Made by a program: the position numbers and the translations under genes. Below are positions 51,521 to 59,585 of a stretch of DNA of 64,000 nt, piece after piece (positions within the stretch are counted from its first letter, which is position 1; each line of letters starts with the position of its first letter). Source of the DNA: Actinomycetospora lutea (lineage in GTDB: Bacteria; Actinomycetota; Actinomycetes; Mycobacteriales; Pseudonocardiaceae); the NCBI RefSeq assembly GCF_028737205.1, contig NZ_JAQZAL010000005.1:62001-126000 (forward strand). The letters run 5' to 3'. The notes beneath the pieces were generated by a model. That model made no database searches and was not told the DNA's origin. It saw only the letters and a program-made list of their open reading frames with translations.

Positions 51521-52663
51521 GTGATCTCCATCATCGAGTTCGTCCTGGGCATCGCGGTGCTCGTGTACAGCGCCGAGAAGCTCATCGGTTACCTGGTCGG
51601 CGTGGCCAGTCGGTGGGCGGTCTCGCTGTTCCTCATCGCGGTCGTGTTCACCGGGATCGAGTTCGACGACCTGGCCTTCGGGATCGCCCTGAACCTCGAG
51701 GACCTCAGCGAGGTCGCCCTCGGCACGGTCATCGGCACGACGATCGCGATGACCGGCATCGTGCTTGCCCTCATGGCCGTCGTGGCGCCGTGCGAGATCG
51801 ACGTCCCGAAGAGCTACCTCGCGCTGTTCGTCGCCGCTCCGGTGGTCATGTACCTGCTGGCGCTGACCGGCACGCTGGGCACCGGCATCGGTGTCGTGCT
51901 CATCCTGCTGTTCGTGGCGTTCGTCGGCTGGATCGCCTACCGCGAGTACTCCGCCCGGCGCCCGGTGTTCCGCAACGCCGAGCTCTACGAGCAGCTCGAG
52001 AAGGCGGGGGTCGCCCCCGGAGGCGGCACGGTGACGGCGACCCTGACCCGCGAGGGCGGCGGGCGCGGCGGCGGGGGCGGGGGGAACGACGCGACCGCCA
52101 CCGGTCCCGGCGGGTCCGGTGGCCGCTCCGGCGGCTTCGACCTGCCGCCCGACCTGCGCGTCGACCAGGGCTTCCTCAAGGCCCGCGCGACCTCGCCGGC
52201 CGGGACGATCATCCTCGCCGTCGTCGCGCTGATCGGGCTCGTCGTCGGCGCCCTGATCGCCGGGCAGGGCACCGAGGGCATCCTCGAGACCTTCGAGATC
52301 GAGGGCACCGTCTTCGGCGTCACCATCGCGACGCTGGCCCTGACGCTCGAGGACATCCTGCTGTCCGTCGAGCCGTCGCGCCGCGGGGCGCCGGAGATCG
52401 GCATCGCGAACGTCATCGGCAGCGTCGTGTTCTCGGTGACCGGCAAGCTCGGCATCATCCTGCTGGTCGGCGGCGCCATCCTCGTCGACGACGACACGCT
52501 CGCCTGGCACCTGCCGGTCCTGCTCGTGATGACCGTGCTCTCCGCGATCTTCCTGGCCACCGGAAGGCTGCGCCGCTGGCACGGCATCGTTCTGCTCGTC
52601 CTCTACGTCACCTACTTCGTCCTGAGCCTCGTGCTGTTCGGCGAGGTCCCCGTCGACGACTGA
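51521..52663 (+). CDS. Sodium/calcium exchanger (CaCA)-like membrane protein
   Basis: This 380-aa protein has about ten membrane helices in two halves joined by a Gly-rich cytoplasmic loop (residues 165-210). The repeated signatures are FTGIEFDDLAFGIALNLEDLSEVALGTVIGTTIAM and LALTLEDILLSVEPSRRGAPEIGIANVIGSVVFSVTGK. They resemble the alpha repeats of CaCA exchangers, but the acidic ion-binding motif is altered (LED instead of GTSLPE). GTG 51521 follows GAGGAG at proper spacing. It probably moves divalent cations against Na or H; ion unknown. Confidence 0.75.
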   Translation: MISIIEFVLGIAVLVYSAEKLIGYLVGVASRWAVSLFLIAVVFTGIEFDDLAFGIALNLEDLSEVALGTVIGTTIAMTGIVLALMAVVAPCEIDVPKSYLALFVAAPVVMYLLALTGTLGTGIGVVLILLFVAFVGWIAYREYSARRPVFRNAELYEQLEKAGVAPGGGTVTATLTREGGGRGGGGGGNDATATGPGGSGGRSGGFDLPPDLRVDQGFLKARATSPAGTIILAVVALIGLVVGALIAGQGTEGILETFEIEGTVFGVTIATLALTLEDILLSVEPSRRGAPEIGIANVIGSVVFSVTGKLGIILLVGGAILVDDDTLAWHLPVLLVMTVLSAIFLATGRLRRWHGIVLLVLYVTYFVLSLVLFGEVPVDD

Positions 52664-52710
52664 GCCGCACGACCGACCCGCGCGACCGCGAACGAGAAGG
52701 GAGTGACGAG

Positions 52711-52983
52711 GTGACGAAGGATCGAGTCGGAGCGGGCCTCGCGGTCCTGGCCGCGATCATCGGGCTGGTGCTGGTCTTCCAGTTCCCGCAGTCCGAGCCC
52801 GGCGGCGGCGATGACGACGGCCCCGAGACCAGCGAGGTGGCCCCGGCCGCGCCGGGCCAGCCCGCTCCGGCCCCCGGTCAGGTGCAGCAGCCCGCACCCG
52901 GCGGCCAGGTCGAGCAGCCCGCGCCGCAGCAGCAGGAGCAGCCCGGCGACACCGGCGGTGACGACGACGATGACGACGGCTGA
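52711..52983 (+). CDS. Small single-helix protein with Pro/Gln-rich and acidic tail
   Basis: This 90-aa protein has one membrane helix (GAGLAVLAAIIGLVLVFQF, residues 7-25) followed by an exported Pro/Gln-rich repeat region and a run of Asp at the end. GTG 52711 follows GAAGGGAG. It lies 47 nt after the exchanger and is likely co-transcribed. The acidic tail could bind cations. No family recognised. Confidence 0.6.
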   Translation: MTKDRVGAGLAVLAAIIGLVLVFQFPQSEPGGGDDDGPETSEVAPAAPGQPAPAPGQVQQPAPGGQVEQPAPQQQEQPGDTGGDDDDDDG

Positions 52984-52992
52984 GGTCCGCCG

Positions 52993-53664
52993 CTACCTGC
53001 CCTGATCGGCCAGGCGCTCGCGCAGCGTCGCCACCCCGGGGCCCTCGAGGTCGTCGAGGTGCGCGGCGCGGCCGGCCAGCACCATGACGAGCGCGAGCGT
53101 CGGGCCGGTGACGTCGGGGCCGTCACCGGCACCCTCACCGGCACCCTCACCGGCCCGGAACGGGCCGTCGGTCGCGGCGAGGCGCAGGCCCGCGGCCACG
53201 GTCCGGCCGGCCACGGTGAAGTCGCGGCTCGCGAAGAAGCGGGCGACCTCGGTCGTCACGGCCACCGGCGGGACGCGCACGAGACCCAGGGGCCGGCGGA
53301 CGTCCTCGCCGTGCACGACGACCTCGCCGAGCCACGCCTGCTTCGGGCCCCACGTCGACGTGGTGCTGCCGATGACCGCCCGGAACCGCGCGAGGGTCTC
53401 CGCGGGCGTGGCGCCGCGGTGCTCGGCGAGGCGCCGGTCGTTGTGGAGGGCGAAGTCGAAGCGGGCCCCGAGGACGCTGCGCATCCAGCGCCATGGTCCG
53501 GTGCTCGCGGCGGCGGTGAGGTGCGCGACGGTCTCCTCGACCGTCCACCGGTCGCACAGCGAGGGCGTCGCCCACTGCGCAGCGGTGAGCCCCGCGAGGT
53601 CGTCGGCGAGCGCAGCCCGCTCGTCCCGGGTCTCGGCGAGCACGGCGGCGGTGTCGGCGGTCAT
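52993..53664 (-). CDS. Mycothiol-dependent maleylpyruvate isomerase-family (DinB-like) protein
   Basis: This 223-aa helical protein has LCDRWTVEETVAHLTAAAS, the MDMPI N-terminal motif with a metal-binding His, and EVVVHGEDVRRPLG, a second His motif. The family is typical of actinobacteria that use mycothiol. The exact reaction is unknown. Converges on the acidic-tail gene. Confidence 0.85.
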   Translation of the reverse strand: MTADTAAVLAETRDERAALADDLAGLTAAQWATPSLCDRWTVEETVAHLTAAASTGPWRWMRSVLGARFDFALHNDRRLAEHRGATPAETLARFRAVIGSTTSTWGPKQAWLGEVVVHGEDVRRPLGLVRVPPVAVTTEVARFFASRDFTVAGRTVAAGLRLAATDGPFRAGEGAGEGAGDGPDVTGPTLALVMVLAGRAAHLDDLEGPGVATLRERLADQGR

Positions 53665-53837
53665 CTCGATCAGGATCCCTTCCTCGCGGACGTCTGTCGG
53701 GAGGTGGACGGACGCGGCGGGCGGAACTCATCGGTGGGCTCCCCGGGGTGCTCGGACGGCGTGGCGGTCGGCGAGCGACCCGGGGGTTCTGAGCGGAGGG
53801 CACCGTGGTTCGGATAGAGGGCGAGGGGCGCCGCCCG

Positions 53838-53853
53838 CTTGTCCCAGGACAAG
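53838..53853. promoter_or_regulatory. 16-bp GntR operator, upstream copy
   Basis: CTTGTCCCAGGACAAG is a perfect palindrome (the CC/AG centre excepted) 48 nt before the GntR start. The same box occurs at 54844-54859 before dgdA. Two copies flanking a regulator gene strongly suggest autoregulation. Confidence 0.7.
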
Positions 53854-53900
53854 CTGCCGGACAGGACGTAGCATGCCGCCACCCCGTGGAGAGGTGGCGC

Positions 53901-54848
53901 GTGCCCGATCTGAGCCTGGACGCGACGTCGGGCACCCCGGTGTACCGGCAGATCGTCGAGCAGATCCGCTCGCTGGTCGAGGGCGGCAGGCTGCCCGCGG
54001 GCGAGCGTCTCCCGACCGTGCGCCGGCTCGCCGACAGCCTCGGGGTCAACCGCAACACCGTCTCCAAGGCCTACGCCACGCTCCGCGAGCTCGGTGTGCT
54101 CGAGACCCGGGCCGGCGGCGGGACCGCGGTCACGACCCGCCTCCCGCGCCGCACGGAGGACCCCGACGCCCCCGCCGACCCCGACCCCGACCCCGACCCC
54201 CACGCCGACCTCGCCGCCGCCGTCCGCGAGGCCGTGCGGGCCGGCCTGTCACCCGACGAGGTCCGCGACCTCGCCTTCACCCTCGCCCGGCGGGCGACCG
54301 GCGAGGTCCGCACCGTGTTCGTCGAGTGCAACCCCGAGCGCGCGCAGGCGTTCGCGGAGGAGCTGAGCGCGCGCCTGCACACCGCGGTGCACCCGAGCCT
54401 CATCGACGAGCTCGACACCACGACCGCCGACTGCGACCTCGTCGTCACCACCTTCTTCCACCTCGCCGAGGTCCGCCGGTGGGCGCACCGCGCGCAGCGC
54501 GACCTCGCGACGGTCGCCGTCGTCGTGGCGCCGCACATCCGCACCCTGGCGCGGGTCGCGGACCTGCCCGACGGGGCCCGGGTGGGCGTGCGGTACTCGA
54601 CGGCGCACCAGGCCGAGCAGGTGCGGGACTGGCTCCGGTCGGCGGGCGTCGCCGACATCGCCGTCGTGCCCCACGACGACGAGGTGCCACGCGATCTCGC
54701 GGTGCTCGTCGTCCCGAGCGAGGACCCCGCGCTGGCGGCGGGCGCGGGACCGGACACGACGGTGCTGGAGTTCGGCAACGTGCTCGACGAGGGCTCGATC
54801 CGGATGGTCGGCGCGGTCGTGGACGAGCTCCGCGAGCGCCCCTCTTGA
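53901..54848 (+). CDS. GntR-family transcriptional regulator of dgdA
   Basis: This 315-aa protein has an N-terminal winged helix (residues 5-75; PVYRQIVEQIRSLVEGGRLPAGERLPTVRRLADSLGVNRNTVSKAY). An Asp-Pro repeat linker (PDPDPDPDP) leads to an unusual C-terminal domain with two Rossmann-like halves, not the aminotransferase domain of MocR. GTG 53901 follows GAGAGGTGG. Twin 16-bp palindromes flank the gene, one at its promoter and one over its stop codon just before dgdA, so it probably controls both. Confidence 0.85.
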   Translation: MPDLSLDATSGTPVYRQIVEQIRSLVEGGRLPAGERLPTVRRLADSLGVNRNTVSKAYATLRELGVLETRAGGGTAVTTRLPRRTEDPDAPADPDPDPDPHADLAAAVREAVRAGLSPDEVRDLAFTLARRATGEVRTVFVECNPERAQAFAEELSARLHTAVHPSLIDELDTTTADCDLVVTTFFHLAEVRRWAHRAQRDLATVAVVVAPHIRTLARVADLPDGARVGVRYSTAHQAEQVRDWLRSAGVADIAVVPHDDEVPRDLAVLVVPSEDPALAAGAGPDTTVLEFGNVLDEGSIRMVGAVVDELRERPS

Positions 54849-54859
54849 CCTAGGACAAG
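54844..54859. promoter_or_regulatory. 16-bp GntR operator, downstream copy before dgdA
   Basis: CTTGACCTAGGACAAG differs from the upstream copy at two positions. It overlaps the gntR stop codon and ends 22 nt before the dgdA start, where it could control a separate dgdA promoter. Confidence 0.7.
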
Positions 54860-54881
54860 TCGAGCCCTCACCCTCGAGGAC

Positions 54882-56195
54882 GTGTCGGACCTCAGCGAGC
54901 ACCTCGTCCGCTACGGCGTCCCGTTCGCCCCGGACCTCGTCGAGCGGGCCGCCGGCTCGCGCGTGACCACCCGCGACGGCGCCGAGGTCCTCGACTTCAC
55001 GTCGGGACAGATGAGCTCCGTGCTGGGCCACTCGCACCCCGACGTGGTCGAGACCGTCGGCCGGGCCGTCGCGACCCTCGACCACCTGCACAGCGGCATG
55101 CTCAGCCCGCCGCTGCTCGAGTTCGCGGCCGCGCTGGCCGGCACGCTGCCCGCGCCGCTGTCGAAGGTCCTGCTCGTGAGCACCGGCGCGGAGTCCAACG
55201 AGGCCGCCCTGAAGATGGCCAAGCTCGCCACCGGGCGGTATGAGGTCGTCTCGTTCGACCGCTCCTGGCACGGGATGACGTCCGGCGCCGCCGCGGCCAC
55301 GTTCTCGGCCGGACGCCGCGGGTACGGCCCGCCGATCCCCGGCAACCTCGCGCTCCCGACACCCGACGCCTACCGCTCCCCGTTCCGGCGCGCCGACGGC
55401 AGCCACGACTGGGGGACCGAGCTGGACGTCGGGTTCGAGCTGATCGACCGGCAGTCCGCGGGCAGTCTCGCGGCCTGCCTCGTCGAGCCCGTCCTGTCCT
55501 CGGGCGGGATCATCGAGCTCCCGCTCGGCTACCTCGCGCGGCTGCGGGAGAAGTGCGACGAGCGCGGCATGCTGCTGATCCTCGACGAGGCCCAGACCGG
55601 GGTCGGGCGCACCGGCACGATGTACGCGTTCGAGCGCGACGGCGTGGCGCCCGACCTGCTGACGCTGTCCAAGACGCTCGGAGCGGGGCTGCCCGTCGCC
55701 GCCGTCGTGACGTCACCCGAGATCGAGCAGACGTGCCACGAGCGCGGCTTCCTCTTCTACACGACGCACGTCTCGGACCCGCTCGCCGCGTCGGTCGCGC
55801 ACACCGTCCTGCAGGTCGTCACGCGCGACCGGCTGGCCGAGCGGGCCCGCCGGCTGGGCGAGGCCATGACGCCGCGGCTGATCGAGCTCCGCGACCGTCA
55901 CGAGCAGGTCGGCGACGTCCGCGGGCGCGGCCTGCTCCAGGGCATCGAGCTCGTGGCGGACAAGGTGAGCCGGACGCCGAACCTCGCCCTCAACCACGAG
56001 CTCACCGCCGAGTGCCTGCGTCGCGGCCTGCACGTCAACATCGTGCAGCTGCCCGGGCTCGGCGGCGTCGTCCGGATGGCGCCGCCGCTGACGATCACCG
56101 ACGACGACCTGCACCTCGGGCTCGACATCCTCGCCGACGCCCTCGAGGTCACCGCGGGGACGGGCGGGCTCACGCCAGGCGCCCGTAGTCGATGA
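54882..56195 (+). CDS. dgdA: 2,2-dialkylglycine decarboxylase
   Basis: This 437-aa class III PLP enzyme keeps the residues that distinguish dialkylglycine decarboxylase from ordinary aminotransferases: Gln43 in FTSGQMS, Trp129 in RSWHGMT, Ser206-Ser207 in LSSGGIIELP, the PLP lysine Lys264 in LSKTLGAGLP and the alkali-metal/phosphate region FYTTHVSDP. It decarboxylates 2-methylalanine or isovaline and transfers the amino group to pyruvate. GTG 54882 follows GAGG. In Burkholderia the regulator is a LysR protein; here a GntR gene takes that place. Confidence 0.92.
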   Translation: MSDLSEHLVRYGVPFAPDLVERAAGSRVTTRDGAEVLDFTSGQMSSVLGHSHPDVVETVGRAVATLDHLHSGMLSPPLLEFAAALAGTLPAPLSKVLLVSTGAESNEAALKMAKLATGRYEVVSFDRSWHGMTSGAAAATFSAGRRGYGPPIPGNLALPTPDAYRSPFRRADGSHDWGTELDVGFELIDRQSAGSLAACLVEPVLSSGGIIELPLGYLARLREKCDERGMLLILDEAQTGVGRTGTMYAFERDGVAPDLLTLSKTLGAGLPVAAVVTSPEIEQTCHERGFLFYTTHVSDPLAASVAHTVLQVVTRDRLAERARRLGEAMTPRLIELRDRHEQVGDVRGRGLLQGIELVADKVSRTPNLALNHELTAECLRRGLHVNIVQLPGLGGVVRMAPPLTITDDDLHLGLDILADALEVTAGTGGLTPGARSR

Positions 56196-57810
56196 TCGCC
56201 GGGAAGTCGAGGCCGCGCAGGGTGCCGTAACCCGGCCCCCAGCCGCTGCCGAGCCGCGAGGCGATGAACGCCTCGGCCACGACCGTGGGCGCCTCGCGCA
56301 CGAGCAGCGCGGCCTGGGTCGCGAGGGCGATCTTCGCGACCAGGTAGCGCGCGGTGTCCTCGGGCGCCGTCACGAGCTCCTCGATCTCGGCGAGCGCGTC
56401 GGCGAGCAGCGGGTGCTCGTCCGCGACGGGCCGGATCTCGTCGATGACGGGCTCGACGGCCTTGGGCTCGCGGGCCAGCACGCGCCCGACGTCCATGACC
56501 ATCATGTTCGAGGTGCCCTCCCAGATCGCGTTGAGCGGCGCCTCCCGGTAGTAGCGCGGGCAGTCGTGCTCCTCGATGTAGGCGTTGCCGCCGATCGACT
56601 GGATGACCTCCTCGGTCACGCCGGCGACGCGGCGGCAGTTCCAGAACTTCGCGACGGGGGTGAGCAGGCGGCTCACGAGACGCTCGGCGACGTCGTCGTG
56701 CGCGTCCTCCGCCCGCGCCACCCGGAAGCCGAGGTGCGCGGCACCGGCCCACTCGAGGACGAGGTCGGCGAGCACCGGCGCCTGGATCGGCAGCGCCGCG
56801 AGCGGCGCCCCGAACGCGGTGCGGTGGTCGTTGTGGTGCAGGGCCTGCGACAGCGCCGCGCGCATGAGGCCGGCCGAGCCGACCGCGAAGTCGAGCCGCG
56901 TGTACTCGGCGGACGACAGGATCGTCCGGACGCCCTGGCCCTCCTCGCCGACCAGGACGGCCTCGGCGTCGTGGTACTCGATCTCCGAGGACGCGTTGGC
57001 GCGGTTGCCCAGCTTGTCCTTGAGGCGCTTGACCGTGATCCCGTTGAGGCCGCCGTCCGCGCGCCGGCGCGGGAGGAACAGGCACGAGACGCCGCCCTCG
57101 GTCTGCGCGACGGTGAGGTAGCAGTCGGCCATCGGCACCGAGGCGAACCACTTGTGCCCGTTGACCAGGTACGTCTCGCCGGGCCCGCGCCGTCCGACGG
57201 GGCGGGCCACGGTGACGTTGGCGCGCAGGTCGGAGCCGCCGTGCTTCTCGGTCATGAAGTAGCCGATGGTGCCCGCGGACTTCTCGGTGATCGGCACGTC
57301 GGCGGGGTCGTAGCCCTCGACCGCGAGCGCCCGGGCCCACGGCGCGAGCTCGGGCTGGCTGCGCAGGACCGGGATCGACGCGTACGCCATGCCGAGCGGG
57401 CACGCGGTCGAGCCGTCGACCTGGTTCCACAGGTAGGACAGCACCGCGCGCGCCGCGTGGCCGCCGGGCCGGTCGACCGTCCACGCGAGCGAGTGCACGC
57501 CGGAGCCGAAACCCAGGGCCATCAGCTCGTGGTACGCGGGGTGGAAGTCGACGTCGCACACCTCGCGGCCGAGCCGGTCGAGGGTGCGCAGCTCCGGGGT
57601 GTGGCGCTGCGCGTCGCGCGCCGCCTTGAGCACCCGCGGGTCCCACACCCGCGCCCCGAGCGCCTCGGCCCGCCCGCGCGCCCAGGGGGCGTGCCGGTCC
57701 ACGACCGCCGTCGCGACCCGGTCCCCGGTGAACGCGTTCGCGCCGGTCAGGTCCGGGACGAGGTTGTCGGGGACGGGGCGCGGCCGGGCGAAGTCGTCGA
57801 CGAGCGTCAT
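56170..57810 (-). CDS. Acyl-CoA dehydrogenase, AidB-like
   Basis: This 546-aa flavoprotein has ITEKSAGTIGYFMTEKHGGSDLRANVTVA (FAD/substrate motif), SVPMADCYLTVAQTEGGVSCLFLPR, VAGVTEEVIQSIGGNAYIEEHDCPRYYREA and IWEGTSNMMVMDVGR with a likely catalytic acid. Length and motifs match AidB/isovaleryl-CoA dehydrogenase-like proteins. Substrate unknown. Its 3' end overlaps dgdA by 26 nt. Starts at ATG 57810 or 57822. Confidence 0.87.
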   Translation of the reverse strand: MTLVDDFARPRPVPDNLVPDLTGANAFTGDRVATAVVDRHAPWARGRAEALGARVWDPRVLKAARDAQRHTPELRTLDRLGREVCDVDFHPAYHELMALGFGSGVHSLAWTVDRPGGHAARAVLSYLWNQVDGSTACPLGMAYASIPVLRSQPELAPWARALAVEGYDPADVPITEKSAGTIGYFMTEKHGGSDLRANVTVARPVGRRGPGETYLVNGHKWFASVPMADCYLTVAQTEGGVSCLFLPRRRADGGLNGITVKRLKDKLGNRANASSEIEYHDAEAVLVGEEGQGVRTILSSAEYTRLDFAVGSAGLMRAALSQALHHNDHRTAFGAPLAALPIQAPVLADLVLEWAGAAHLGFRVARAEDAHDDVAERLVSRLLTPVAKFWNCRRVAGVTEEVIQSIGGNAYIEEHDCPRYYREAPLNAIWEGTSNMMVMDVGRVLAREPKAVEPVIDEIRPVADEHPLLADALAEIEELVTAPEDTARYLVAKIALATQAALLVREAPTVVAEAFIASRLGSGWGPGYGTLRGLDFPAIIDYGRLA

Positions 57811-57918
57811 GGTCGTCAGCATCCACGATCGGGCAGGGTGAGCCCATGGACCGGGGAGACGGGGCGACGCGGAGGGCCTGCGGCGCTCGGTCGGTTTCCG
57901 GCTCCGAGGGCGAGCTGA

Positions 57919-58002
57919 GCTGCACCCGACTTCTCGACGGCGATCACCGGCAACCTGTACGTCGTCCCGACCGCGGACTTCCTCGACGACCCGCCCGGCT
58001 GA
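57919..58002 (+). pseudogene. Possible C-terminal gene remnant
   Basis: After a stop at 57916, one frame reads APDFSTAITGNLYVVPTADF and ends with DDPPG and TGA at 58000-58002. The composition looks coding, but no start or upstream domain exists. It may be the leftover end of a deleted gene. The rest of 57811-58023 holds nothing I can identify. Confidence 0.25.
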
Positions 58003-58023
58003 GGCGGGCTCGCCCCGCGCTGC

Positions 58024-58545
58024 TCAGGTCGCGACGTAGAGCGCGATCACGGCGATCGGCGCCACGATGTCGAACCAGAAGATGAACCCGGTGTTGCCGG
58101 GCGAGGTGTTGTGCGCGCGCAGCTTCTGGACCACGTGCCCCACCGCCGCACCGAGGTAGAAGATCGAGAAGGCGATGACGGCGGCGAGCTGGAACTGGCG
58201 GTCGAACGCCGGCGCCAGCACCCCGAGCACGCCGATCAGCAGCCCGGCGAGCCCGACCTCCCACTGGAACGGGCTCCCGCGCGGCCAGCCGATGGAGTCC
58301 GCGATGGGGTCGGGCATGACGAGGTGGCCGGAGCCGACGATGATCGCGTTGACGCCGACGATCCAGGCCAGGGCGTTGAGCAGCGACGCCGCGAGCAGCC
58401 CCTCGGTGCCGTACTGCGCGATCTGCACGATCTCCGCGACGACGAACCCGGCGATGCCGATGTAGGTCGTGAGGCTCAGGAGCCGCAGGACCCACGGCGG
58501 CGGGCCCCCGGTGGTCGCCGCCGCCGGCGATTGCTCGGTGGTCAC
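58024..58545 (-). CDS. DUF6790-like membrane protein
   Basis: This 173-aa protein has about five membrane helices (LRLLSLTTYIGIAGFVVAEIV, ASLLNALAWIVGVNAIIVG, WEVGLAGLLIGVLGVLAPAF, LAAVIAFSIFYLGAAVGHVV, IFWFDIVAPIAVIALYVAT), similar to the DUF6790 family. GTG 58545 overlaps the stop of the MTHFR-like gene as GTGA, so it is made with it. Function unknown. Confidence 0.68.
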   Translation of the reverse strand: MTTEQSPAAATTGGPPPWVLRLLSLTTYIGIAGFVVAEIVQIAQYGTEGLLAASLLNALAWIVGVNAIIVGSGHLVMPDPIADSIGWPRGSPFQWEVGLAGLLIGVLGVLAPAFDRQFQLAAVIAFSIFYLGAAVGHVVQKLRAHNTSPGNTGFIFWFDIVAPIAVIALYVAT

Positions 58546-59420
58546 CCGCCCATGATCGCCGCGCCCTGCGCCCCGAGTCCATCCTCCTGTCCGGAAACGG
58601 CGTAGCGCGCCGTCGGGACCACGGCGCCGAACGGGAAGAAGTGCACCGCCGAGATCAGGCTCTCCGGGTCGGCCGCGACCGCGCGGGCGAGGCCGAGCAC
58701 GGTCTCGGTCGGCCGGTAGACCTGGGTCGCGAGCTTCAGCACGCTGCCGGTCTGCTTGCGCAGCACCGCGAGCGACGGCCCGACCCCGCACGACAGGCCG
58801 AACCTGAGCAGGCGCGCCGGCGAGGTCAGCCCGGGGAGCCCGACGCGCACGGGCAGGCCGAGGCCCGCCTCGCGCATGCGCCGCTCCCACCCGAGCACCG
58901 GGTCGGCGGCGAAGCCGAACTGGGTGACGACGTAGAGCGGCAGCCCGTCCTCGCGGGCGATCTTGTCCTTGCGCGCGAGGGCGTGGTCGACGGCGCTCTC
59001 GTCGACGCCCGGGTTGCCCTCCGGGTGCCCCGCGACGCCGATGCTCGCGAACTCCCGGCGCGCGAGCGCCTCGGACTCGAGGACCTGCAGCGTGTTCTCG
59101 ATCGCGCCGGCCGCCGGGCGCGACCCGGCGATGAGCAGCACGTCCTCGACACCGGCGTCAGCGACCGCGCCGAGGGTCCGGTCCAGCGCCGCGAGGTCCG
59201 GGATCGACCGCACCGCGAGGTGGACCACCGGGCGCAGCCCGTGCTCGCGGACGCGCGTCGCGGCGTCGAGGCCGCGGGCGAGGTCGACGCCGGGGAGGTC
59301 GGTGACGAAGACCTTCGTGCCCGGCGGGAGAACGGTCGCCGCCTCGTCGAGCGCCGCCGTCTCGCGCGGGGTCACCTCGATGCTGAAGTCCGTCAGGAGC
59401 CTGCGCACGGCGTTGTTCAT
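58542..59420 (-). CDS. Methylenetetrahydrofolate reductase-like protein
   Basis: This 292-aa TIM-barrel protein of the MetF family has FSIEVTPRE (catalytic Glu region), LRPVVHLAVRSI, VLLIAGSRP, IGVAGHPEGNPG and TQFGFAAD, whose Gln contacts flavin and folate. It probably reduces methylene-THF or acts on a related folate adduct. It shares a divergent promoter with a methyltransferase and a MetE-core gene. Its Shine-Dalgarno GGAGG is sequestered in a hairpin. Confidence 0.82.
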   Translation of the reverse strand: MNNAVRRLLTDFSIEVTPRETAALDEAATVLPPGTKVFVTDLPGVDLARGLDAATRVREHGLRPVVHLAVRSIPDLAALDRTLGAVADAGVEDVLLIAGSRPAAGAIENTLQVLESEALARREFASIGVAGHPEGNPGVDESAVDHALARKDKIAREDGLPLYVVTQFGFAADPVLGWERRMREAGLGLPVRVGLPGLTSPARLLRFGLSCGVGPSLAVLRKQTGSVLKLATQVYRPTETVLGLARAVAADPESLISAVHFFPFGAVVPTARYAVSGQEDGLGAQGAAIMGG

Positions 59421-59424
59421 GGGA

Positions 59425-59465
59425 CCTCCGCATCAGGGGACGTCCGCGAGTCTCGCGGGCGGAGG
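59425..59465 (-). promoter_or_regulatory. Hairpin that sequesters the Shine-Dalgarno of the MTHFR-like gene
   Basis: In the mRNA, CCTCCGC (59465-59459) pairs perfectly with GCGGAGG (59431-59425). The latter is the Shine-Dalgarno and ends 4 nt before ATG 59420. Between them is a second perfect 7-bp stem, CCGCGAG-A-CTCGCGG. Translation initiation would be blocked unless the outer stem opens, as in riboswitches, RNA thermometers or protein-controlled leaders. I match it to no known riboswitch class. Confidence 0.6.
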
Positions 59466-59585
59466 CGTCGGGATGCTTCGTGCGCGACCACAAGGCTGGG
59501 TCGCCGTTTCCTGTCGTCGGCGACGATGACGCCCGTCACTCCCGGGCAGCAGGCTGCGACGAGACGCCTTGCGAAGGAGACGCGG

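Noticed and set aside
50225-52663. Single 812-codon plus-strand frame covering the GDT1 gene, riboswitch and exchanger
   Set aside because: Only the part from GTG 51521 has membrane-protein composition and a ribosome binding site. The upstream part is antisense to GDT1 and its leader.
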